From: Opisthorchis felineus
Lineage: Eukaryota > Platyhelminthes > Trematoda > Opisthorchiida > Opisthorchiidae
Direction of reading: 5' to 3'
Length of the DNA stretch: 64,000 bases
NCBI GenBank assembly: GCA_004794785.1
Contig: SJOL01009422.1
Location: 63,970 to 127,969, forward strand
Below the pieces are notes generated by a model that was not told where the DNA came from, did not search any database, and was given only the letters and a program-made list of their open reading frames with translations. The position numbers were made by a program, and so were the translations under genes. The first letter of the stretch is position 1; each line of letters opens with the position of its first letter. Of the stretch, positions 52,322 to 61,618 are shown piece by piece.

Positions 52322-55269
52322 CTAGATCGCCTCAGGCCTGACCACGTGTCCCATAAATACAGGACCGGCGTGTCTGTGAACAATGGCCACAAAGAAAGGA
52401 CGATCCACGCGCAGTTCGAGCCCCGCGGATCTTTTCAGTACATTAACCGAAGTTGCTGCTGCTGCTGAGGCTCCATCTTCGTTGACCTACGAGAACAAAA
52501 CATGTGTATCATGAAAGCCTCACTCTAACATTCACAGAATTGTCAGTATGGATAATATTTATTTCCAAATTACAGTCTACTTGACGTACCGCAAGTAGCT
52601 CAACATCACCATCGAAAAAGGCTTACGGTACAGATTACGTTTCACGTGGTGCCGGTGAGCTACTGTTCTGCATCGCAACAAGACACAAAAACAAATCAAC
52701 TAGGAGAAGAACGCCGCCACATCTACTGTCGTGAATCTTGTTTACCAGGCAAGCACACTATAAATGAACCTGGTTTAATATTTATATCGTCGTACAAGTA
52801 GTCTACGCGAATTTGTCGCATAAAAACTACTAATCTGACGAGGTGAATACCTAAACGGCGAGCTGTGGCAGTCAATTTCTGGGTTTAAAATGGAATTAAA
52901 TGAACCGTGTTATTAATTGATCAATGGAAGCAAACTGTTTGGATCGGTAAATATATACTCGAAAGTTAAATCTCCGTAGTGCTTAACCCAACATCTGACT
53001 AATATTGTTAAACTGTGCAAATTTTACCAACGTTAAAAAAAGCTGAGCAGAAGACTGATGCATTCTTCGCATTATGGAACTGCAGCAGGGATTACCGGAG
53101 TTAGGACTTGGGTCCTTTGACAGACAAAACATGTCCATTTAGCATCATCCAACTAGCTTGCGTTGGGTGTAGCTGATCCCATTCTGCAGCCACTTTTCGA
53201 GTGCCGCTACGCAAGCCCTAGAGACCGCTGAACATCCAAGGACAGAATGATAACTGGATGATGATAACGGACGAGCAATCGATGGAATTATAAGGCAATT
53301 AACGAGAGGTCGCCAAATCACTCACCTCAAGGACTGCCTTGTGAAATATATCCGATACGGAGAGAAAGTCATAGTACGATATACCGGACAAGTCCGCCAT
53401 TTCACTGAACAACAACCGCGCTCCTAAATTCATTAAAATTTCCTTCATATTGATCGACGATTCTAAATGACCAATTCTGAAACGCGGCATATAAAGCCGC
53501 AAAGTCGTTGATTGGAACTCTCGGGAAAGAATTGATGAAAGTTGTCCTGTTTTTCGCAAACGAGTCAGTAATCGTCGAAGTCCGCGTTTCTTATGTGGTA
53601 CAATTATCAACATCTCCCATCTGGAACGTAAACGGATAATTGCTTTTCTATAGATAAAAATGTTGGTAGTTCAGGTGGCGTAGATAGTCGTTGGCTTGTC
53701 CTTCGAGCTGGACAAATGTTTCACTATTTGGTGGCCCCGTTCATGCCCTTGTCAGCAAACAGTTTTGTGCAACGAAGTACTTAGTTTACCTTATGAGAGT
53801 ATAGGTGAAAAGAGCGAGGAAATACTATCTACGAGGTCGATAAAAACTCCACAAAAATTCCATGCCTTTTCAGACCTCCTTAGAATAAGGAGATTGTTGT
53901 TATCAGACGTCCGCCCAGGAATTCCCAGTGAATCAGTGCGCAATGGTGCTTACCTTGACTCACGCCGATTAGCATTGCGTTTGGGTGGGAAAATACAGCC
54001 TAGAAGGTCGACGAATGATCTATCATGCGGGACTCACTTGGAAATCAGATGAATCTCTCCTTCCTGTTGAAATTTGTGTTGAATTAGATCACGAAGTTGA
54101 CGAAAACTCGGAGATTGCGACTAACTGTTGAGCCCAAATAGGAAGGTTGAATCCAGTTCTGGGGTGTCGAAGAGGTTTTGGCAACCGTGTGAATAGCCTT
54201 CTCTATGAATATATATTGCGAAATCACGAATATCTAATCAACTAAAACATGAGGTGGCCTTCGTGAAGCATATCCAGTTGAAAAGCATCACAAATGAGAG
54301 ATTCAATTCAGTCTCCGTGAAAACCTATTTTATACGCAAATGGGTTTATTTACCAAAACAAAACGGGGCTCTCATCAGTGGACGGTGTTTGGCTGACCCA
54401 TCAAATTTCAGGTGATCTGTGTGGGATACGGTTGTTTCACTTACGTATAACCATCACCAAACGGGAGTTTAAATGCTCCCGCTCCAAGGTCATCCATTTC
54501 CACGTAGTCAAATTTCTGTTTGATGAACATCATCTGAACCGGAATCCCACGTCCCCCCGCGGTGTAGAAGGTGGCTGAATGTGTAGATCTTTTATCAAAC
54601 GGGTGTTTCCAGAGACCTGAATCATAGTGAAATTTCGGATGACGAATATATAAAATGTACCCTTGAAATAAAGTGCATTTACAATGCTCAGAGCACTGTT
54701 GTAAGCTAATGCGCCGTTGGGAATGAGGTCCTGTATCAACCCATCCGTTTGATTTGAAACCCACTTGTTTATTCTGTGTTTCTTGGATTCCAGGTCAGAA
54801 TACAAAGTTAGCTGAAGTTTTGTTTCGGTTCAACACAAGTCTGCATAAAACACACATACCATTTCTACTTGTGCTGAAAAATGTGCACTCAGGATATTTT
54901 GGAATTCGGAGTTCAGTCTTACGGAATTGAGCAGAAATAAACGGTTTGCCACTGAGATCCTGACATCCGTCGACTGCGAAATCTCGTTCAGTAATGATGA
55001 TCCAGCCCTCATTATCTCATGATCTTGCAGCGTTCCAGGTAGTTGAAGGGCGCCTCGAAGTTCTCGTCTGGTGTCTGTTCCGGTACCAAACAACGTCATG
55101 AGTAAAGCTATATACATGCTTAGTGGAGAAAGGAACACATTCTGCAGCCTCCCTGAAGCAAATTGTGTTCAAAAATTTGTAGTCGCTTACCAGCTTGGTT
55201 ATCGATAACTTGGTCATATACATGACTTGAAAATGCGGAAACGCTGTGGTACACTTGCACGTCTCCCAT
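52322..55269 (-). CDS. Serpin (serine protease inhibitor), intact six-exon gene
   Basis: Encodes a 384-residue serpin, the usual family length. Exons, in reading order: 55,269-55,191; 55,152-54,860; 54,811-54,661; 54,616-54,445; 53,620-53,326; 52,486-52,322. All introns are GT-AG with matching phases and are 38, 48, 44, 824 and 839 bases long. Visible blocks: NVFLSPLSMYIALL (about 31-44), INKWV and ALYFKGLW (about 138-177), GIPVQMMF (about 198-205), LYMPRFRIG (about 268), FHKAVLEVNEDG (hinge start, about 324-335), an alanine-rich hinge SAAAAT, LKRS with predicted P1 Arg349 and P1' Ser350, and the serpin signature LRVDRPFFVAI (355-365), which fits the family pattern exactly. These mark an inhibitory serpin aimed at trypsin-like proteases. 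The N-terminus MGDVQVYHSV has no signal peptide, suggesting a cytosolic or unconventionally released protein. The start is chosen as the only ATG in phase before the first donor. Confidence 0.93.
52430..52486 (-). other. Reactive-centre loop of serpin copy 1
   Basis: The first 19 codons of exon 6 encode the mobile loop that acts as bait for the protease. The residues run V N E D G A S A A A A T S V N V L K R, followed by S. Counting back from R as P1, Glu is P17, Gly is P15 and the alanine run is P12-P9, as in inhibitory serpins. The loop begins exactly at the exon boundary. Confidence 0.85.
53621..54444 (-). other. Intron 4 of serpin copy 1, with inserted repeat
   Basis: An 824-base GT-AG intron. 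It is about twice the length of the matching intron in copy 2 (417 bases), and the two show little similarity beyond their ends. It carries copy R2 of the dispersed repeat (54,253-54,350). A 118-codon plus-strand frame at 53,696-54,052 lies in it but has no recognisable motif. Confidence 0.75.
54253..54350 (+). repeat. Dispersed repeat, copy R2
   Basis: Contains CATATCCAGTTGAAAAGCAT, a GAGATTCAAT word, then TTTATACGCAAATG, in the same order as the other copies. It lies inside intron 4 of serpin copy 1. Confidence 0.6.
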
Positions 55270-55315
55270 TCCTCTTCACTCCTGATTTTACAGAGCCATT
55301 CCGGCACTGGACTAG

Positions 55316-55323
55316 TTTATATT
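55316..55323 (-). promoter_or_regulatory. TATA-like element upstream of serpin copy 1
   Basis: AATATAAA on the minus strand, about 47-54 bases before the start codon. The same element is conserved upstream of copy 2. The spacing would leave a very short leader. Alternatively an acceptor-like TAAAATCAG just upstream of the ATG could receive a spliced leader, which flatworms use. Confidence 0.35.
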
Positions 55324-56734
55324 GGAAAGACGAGGTCCACGCTATCGTGTGTTTAGCAGTAGAGGTCTATAGGTGTGACATTTTGTCCATTCGAGCGTAT
55401 TGTGATACGGTTGACAGTGACTGCATCGCACTCATTGGATCACCGTGCTGGTTGTTTTGGTTCACATTTGACTGGAAAATTAATTATGCTGAAGCAATGA
55501 TAAATAAAAAATTAGTTTCAAATATTCTGACATTGATAATATATGTGGGTTACCACGGAACAACTGTGTCAAGGCTTACTCTGATTATTAAATTATCCAT
55601 GTGCGTTCCCGTTTTGGGGCAATCACAAACGATAATCACAAAGAATGATCAACTGGTCAATCAATTAGCGGGAATTTCAGTTTGCTGGAGCAAAAGGTGA
55701 TTCCGGATGCGTTCACGACATATTCAGGGGCTCGCTGATTTGGGTAAAAGTCAAATAGATGGATTTTGGATAATAATGAAATTGATTGTGTCCAATAGCA
55801 ATAGTTAAACCTTGGTTAGTCTCTTATCGCTCATGCCAAAATAGAATCATTCTTGCATGCGTCAAATGCAAGGTGTTTCCGATAGGTTTGTTGGAGGCTT
55901 TTTCAAAACTACGACATTATAGAAAATTGGAAAATACGGTAACTCTTGTGGAACGGGGGACACTCGTGGGTGACACCTCCTTATTGTTATCTCACTGGCA
56001 ATGCCGTGGTCATCAGTCCAATGGGGCTGTTTAAGTTGGGGTTTTTTCGTTTTATTGTAGACTTCTGGATCATAAAAAAACTTAAACATTTGATACTTAT
56101 TTAAGTGGAATAGCAATCTTTCACGGGTTCAGGTTGGACCCGAATACGCACTGCATACCTCGAATGCAAGTGGGAACCACGGCTATCTAACGACAGTTTC
56201 CCATTCCACTCAGAGGAGTTGACGTTTATACAGTCCACGGCTAAGGTTGTGCGTATTGTTAGTCCAGATCCTGTTCGCGGGTTGTCCTGACTTAGTACTC
56301 CTCAACCTTACGATGCAGAATGCGAGTCGAAAACAACTACCTGTTATTATGAAACGTTAAAGATAACATACAGCTTGGTTGTGTAGAATATTTTGTTCAA
56401 TGTTTTCGTTTTTGCAGGCAGCCATTGTCAAGTAATTTTACAATCCAAATTTTGCTAGGCTAGCCTGTGTGTTGCACGAAAGTCCTTCATATACAAGGAT
56501 ACATTGGTTCTCACGCAAGGGCGAAAGATATATCGTAAATCTACCCCATTTCTTGGTAGAAAAATGGAAAAGATAAATAGTAATTGGAGGTATGCTGACA
56601 ACAGTTGGATTTCGAGGAGACAGAAGATGGCGACCTGTTGATTTGTGAAGAATGGTGCATCATTTTGGCTGTCGGAAAGTTTTCAGCAATCCAGTGAGAA
56701 GTGTATTACGTCTATACATGTATCTAAAATAGCG

Positions 56735-56858
56735 TGCGGCCTGGGTAAACACATTCAATTGCTTGAAAACGCCATAAATAAGAGATTCATCTGGGTCCAA
56801 TATGAGTCACTCGTCGAAGCCGAATCGATATGCAAATGAGTGTTATTGTCGAAATTCG
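56735..56858 (+). repeat. Dispersed repeat, copy R3
   Basis: Contains CACATTCAATTGCTTGAAAA, AAGAGATTCATCTGGGTCCA, then GATATGCAAATGAG and TGTCGAAATTCG. It is the fullest copy and aligns with R1 and R2 over its first half and with R4 over its second half. Confidence 0.65.
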
Positions 56859-57257
56859 TTGTTTTATTAATTTGATCAAAAAATAACGACCAAATATTTG
56901 AATCCACTGTCCACCATAGTGACTGGACAGAAAGTTAATTTTGAACAGACTGTTGACTGTATGAATTGTCATCATTGTAAACAATGTGCACCTACTCAGA
57001 CTGTTTAGCTCTTGGAAACCGAAGTTGCCCAGAGATGAACTGTGCACGCAAAGATGTTAATTCTGCTGCAGTTATTTTTTTAGCTCACACAGGAAGTTGC
57101 CCGAATTCATGTCTCCAACCTGAGTGAATTCCGGTTTTTTGCAAAAGCTTTACATCATCAGCAAAGAACCATTCCGGTGGTAAAATCATAGGAAATTAAT
57201 GCCGACTACTTCAAGAAGATTTCGCAATTAGAATGTGATATTGTATTTTGTAAACCG

Positions 57258-57475
57258 AGCTCGAGATAGCTCAGTGATTGAAGCGCAAAATTACCGACCG
57301 GAATGTCCGTGGTTCAAATCGATTCTCAGCACTTTGTCTGCATCTCTCTAGGTTTGGGCAAGCTGGCAGTATCTCAGCCCTCGCAATAACAAGGTATTGT
57401 ATGCGAGACTCGGTAGAGGAGACGTCTATTTATCTTGATGTTCCCCGCTCAAGTGCAAACCGGAACATCTGAATT
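57258..57475 (+). mobile_element. tRNA-derived SINE
   Basis: The head has internal RNA polymerase III promoter boxes at tRNA-like spacing: an A box (TAGCTCAGTGA, 57,267-57,277) and a B box (GGTTCAAATCG, 57,311-57,321), with a tRNA-like GCGC between them. A non-tRNA body of about 150 bases follows, with AGCTGGCAGTATCTCAGCCC and AAACCGGAACATCTG near its end. The A box to B box distance (44 bases) rules out most chance matches. The B box has one or two departures from consensus, so this is probably an old copy. Confidence 0.7.
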
Positions 57476-60400
57476 TTCAACCCGCTTCGTGTTCACTGAA
57501 CTAATCATGGTTTGCAAGGAACGTCAGTAAATTCATGCTTCACGTCTAGTGTTTGCACACCCTTATCAGCCTAAATTCAACAGAAATACAAAAAATCTAA
57601 GAAGTTTGTGAAATTTAATGCCTTTTGTTACCCATTATCCAAGGGTTAAATTTTCAGTGAGATCGACCTTGAGTTAGGGATTTCTCTCTGTGAACCATCC
57701 ACGGGATCGATGAATCTACATTTTTTGGAATGAAATCTTGTTTATTTATGTGCAGGACCATTCAGCACTCACGTGATCTAGACGCAACCAGAAGCCTTGC
57801 TATTGAGGCGTTACAGTTCATAACGTATCAGTTTCACCTGTTTGACAAAGAACATCTTTGTCCTTACTTGCCGTGATATGAAAGCAAGCCGCAAACTTCC
57901 CATCTGGTTTAACAATATGAGATTTGTGGACCATAAAAATCAAAACCTTATCTGTAAGCGTTCATCCAACACGATTTCAAACTTTTTTCAGTACCGCGTA
58001 AATAGCAAACTCGACTATCTGGGTTTTTCCTCACCGCAGAATGTCAACTTAATTCATGAAGGCAACTACTCATAGGGTGAATGGAAACTTTCGACAACTG
58101 TCAAAAAGAGGTTCAGCAGACTTTCGAGTAGTCTTCTGCAGAAAAAATACTGCAAAATATCGAATACTGTACCAACTCTAACGAGAGGCAGCCAGTGTGT
58201 ACCACAATCAGTTGAAGAATATCATAGATGAGTCGAGTCTCAGTTAAATCCAATTAGTGTATTTCGCGAACTGTCTTAATGTATTTATGATCCTACACAA
58301 TATGGACTGCCGATTTAGGCTTCTGATTCCGTGCTCCAGGCTTTCTGTAGACAGCAGTGAAGGTTTCTTCTACAAGTTGGTTTAGCGACCCCTTCACGTC
58401 GGGATTAGGGCTGGAAAGTCTAGATATACCTTTCTGTCACATCCACCTACTGTCTTGTGACTACTACCAATGAATACTTCGTACCCGGAGATTGATTCAT
58501 CCCGATTTCACCAGGAGCAGCATACAGAGTTTTGGACGGTGGTCAGACTAATCTTTAGTAGATGATGATGTAAGGAGACTTTGTGATATTCATCAGAGTC
58601 GCATTCCCTCAGTTAAGCCGATCTATGCTGAAAAGCCGAGAAAAAATGTGCAACTGTTTCATACTGGTTGAGAATTATCAGCGGTGAGCATCTCGGGAAA
58701 TTCGGAAAGTTTCGAATCGGGGATCTTTCGGCCAGTGTTTTAACACTTAATTATTTTTCCATGATCAGATGATTAGCAGTGTGAGTATCGGTCGCTAGGA
58801 TAGGACATAGTGCCATTCATCCTTCAGTAACGGAACCGCATCACGTGCTTACGCATGGACTAGCTCCTTGAGTAACGATTTCTCAGAGGAAAGCTTCACA
58901 CCTGTAGTGGAATTATCCTTCCTCTGAGCTGCTTATTGAAATTTTCATCTTGCCTTTACTAGTCATCCCCCAAAGTACTTCGCAGCCGACAGAGCGAAGA
59001 ACATGTTTTGGCCCAGAATGAATGACTATCTCTGCGCGTTGCTTAGCTACCCATTGTACTGGTGTAACTACATATACTACTGATGAGATATACGAAAAGC
59101 GGCTCTTCATGTGTCCGAGCTCCGTTCCGCATCTGATGAACGGTTAGTACGAGAATTGCGGGACCCCATTGAGGTGCTTCTTCATTACTGAACATCATTG
59201 AAAGAACGTCCTAGAAGGTTCAGGAGGACACCCAAGAATGTGTCCGTATCAAACACAGTGAGAATGAGATTTTTACTTTCGTATCTAATGCTGTGTGACC
59301 GCTTAGCTTGTGTTGGCCAGTTATTACCTCCTCACTGAGGAACGTTCTTATTTTCACTGATAGTTGATCGGGTGGTCGTTTATCTGTACGCCGAGCTCGA
59401 CAATTGCCTTACAGGCGTTTCTTCCCCAGTCGAGGTGTGAAATCGAGTGTCTCAGTAAACACTTCTGAGCATCGATACGCACCTATAGGCTTGTCACCAG
59501 ATATTACTTTGAATTCTACTAGTTTGATGAGCGAATTGTTTTGATGCTGTCCTCACATTAACTTATTCTGAATATTGGAATCCGGTCAAACACGAGCCGC
59601 GCTCATGGCTAATAACTGGTGACCAAAAAACGCTTTGTAACTTGATTTGAGATCACTTATGCCATTCGGAGTCTGCTAGTGTGAAACACAAACTGAGGTG
59701 CCATTTTTTCGCGATTACAGAACTGTATCGATCAAACTATTTGCATGTTTTTCTGACTACACGGATTTCGTTGGATTCAGATCAGTTGGTGACATCTGTG
59801 ACACTTGCTCAGTGTAGCAGCTAAGGATTGCATTGTCTTATCAGTTCGAACTAAAACTTTTAAAGCCATCTCAAAATTAGTGTGCATCGAGAATTTAGGA
59901 ACTGTACATTGTCCCAGATAAGTTCTATAGAGAGCCCAGCTTTCCACAGCCAGGTGAGCCAGACTCTCGATTCCTTATCTTCAGAAAAGCTGTCGCAAGA
60001 ATAGAGAATTGTTCATTGGCTTATAGGTCAGTTAGTGAAGCCAGCAAGTCGAATGTTCAGTGCCGACCATGTGAATGAAAAACTGTTGAATGGACAAAAA
60101 TATGGGAATGAGAAAATAATGACGACCCTGCTTTGACCAGGAAGAACAATTTTTTCTCTCTTCTCATTGCGGAAGCTCCCACTGCCTCTCATTATGAACA
60201 TGAATATGATTCCACGGGCTGTTGACACTTTTCGTTACATTTTTTTACATCAAATGGTTGCCTATTCCTCACAGGTGGTTATATCAGACGAATCAATCGT
60301 GACAAACAAACCTGGACAAAAATAATCGTACGTTTTTAGTTTAGGGTCTGATGGCCCCAGTCTGCTGACACTGTGAGACTGTGAAACTCGCTATCATCTA

Positions 60401-60649
60401 CTGCCTGTTAGAAGCACACGAGTAGTGGTCATAAATATCTTGAACTAGTGACCTCATCCGGCAAAGGGGACTCAAAGGATTTCGACTCATGCACCCATCT
60501 GCATACCAATCTGGTTTTGACGGGGAATCTTCTGAATCCTAGCTGAAACTCTCATTCATGCTTTTCCTACTCAGTTGAGTGTGCTGCACTAGGCCACCTC
60601 ATGATTCAGTTAGCAAGATATTCGAGATATCGCTCAAGAACCCCTTGAG

Positions 60650-60735
60650 CTACAAACTCAGCTGGATTCCAGATGAGTCCCCCGTCAAAATCAAATTGCT
60701 ATGCAAGTGAGTTTATAGGTCGAATTACGTGCAAT
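60650..60735 (+). repeat. Dispersed repeat, copy R4
   Basis: Contains CTGGATTCCAGATGAGTCC, CCGTCAAAATCAAATTG, CTATGCAAGTGAGTTTAT and GTCGAATT, matching the second half of copy R3 in order and spacing. Confidence 0.6.
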
Positions 60736-61510
60736 CTGGATTCAACCAGGACCTAAGTTTCACGGAAACTCGAGGGCTGTGACTACATGAAGAGCCCCAA
60801 GAAAGGATAAACCGGTCGTAGCGGTTGATGAATTTCCAGCAACTTTATGAGTAGTGTATTGTTCTCCAGACACGGACCATGTAAAATGCCGGTTGCAACG
60901 CAGGCTGTGCACTGGCACAATTCAAGGTCCTTTTGTTCATGGAGGACCCACCACGTCCTGGATCGAAGCTGCTATCACCCATGCCTAATATAAATTTACA
61001 TTTGGTTCGATCAAATTTGTGCCTTCCTACGAATTTTTTTGGCTAAGGCCTTGCACAGAGTGGATTTATTGAGAGATATACTCTCCAGAAGGTAGCCATT
61101 CCCTCTGGTTAGATTTGGGACTAACTCAAAACCTATTTGGTGAATACTGTCATTTGCCACACAAGATATGAATATTTGACGATTTCCGAAACTGCATCTA
61201 CTCAGGTGCGAATTCATGAATATACACACACTTGATCGATCAATATCATGTTGGAATTCCTGGATACATGACAGATAAGCAAGTTAGACATTGACCTATT
61301 AACTTGCTCAAAAGTCAACGGTAAAACAATGTTATTACCGCCATCTAAAAACCATGTGTCCTAACCAATAATACAAACAGATCACTGGGACCACTTTTTC
61401 CACAGTCTCTTCACATCGCTTGCTGTATCCAAACATTTTCCTTAAACTACATCGTCCACTTGCTCACACGGATTTCTGAGTTTTTTTTTGAAGCAACTGG
61501 GATTATTCGT

Positions 61511-61516
61511 TTTATT
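61511..61516 (-). promoter_or_regulatory. Possible polyadenylation signal downstream of serpin copy 2
   Basis: AATAAA on the minus strand about 100 bases past the copy 2 stop codon, at a position comparable to the ATTAAA after copy 1. Confidence 0.35.
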
Positions 61517-61618
61517 TTGGGGCAGAAAAATCTGTATCTGACTTATGGCTAGGCAAGCGTAAAAAGGAAGTAAAATCGCCAAACAATCAGCGGTAGATAT
61601 GTTCACCGAAAACGTAAA

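Larger units (their letters stand above)
51800..55475 (-). repeat. Segmental duplication, unit 1 (contains intact serpin)
   Basis: Homologous to 61,080-64,000 in the same orientation, covering the serpin gene plus about 200 bases upstream of its start codon and about 500 bases downstream of its stop. The shared downstream sequence includes AACTCAAAACCTATTTG at about 51,831 and 61,124. The offset between units is 8,538 bases at the start codon but 9,297 at the last exon, because introns 4 and 5 differ in length. The right boundary in this unit is not definable since unit 2 runs off the window. Confidence 0.85.
55476..61079. other. Spacer between serpin copies; repeats only
   Basis: About 5.6 kb with no supported gene. 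A 157-codon plus-strand frame (55,227-55,700) starts antisense to serpin exon 1 and has no family motif, so it is probably fortuitous. The spacer holds two copies of the dispersed repeat and the SINE listed separately. Confidence 0.5.

Noticed and set aside
55017..55307. 96-codon minus-strand frame across serpin exons 1-2 (and its twin at 63,540-63,845)
   Set aside because: It reads through the 38-base intron in the wrong frame. Splicing restores the true serpin frame instead.
55227..55700. 157-codon plus-strand frame upstream of serpin copy 1
   Set aside because: Its start is antisense to serpin exon 1, the amino-acid run has no family motif, and its first half is fully explained by the conserved serpin flank.
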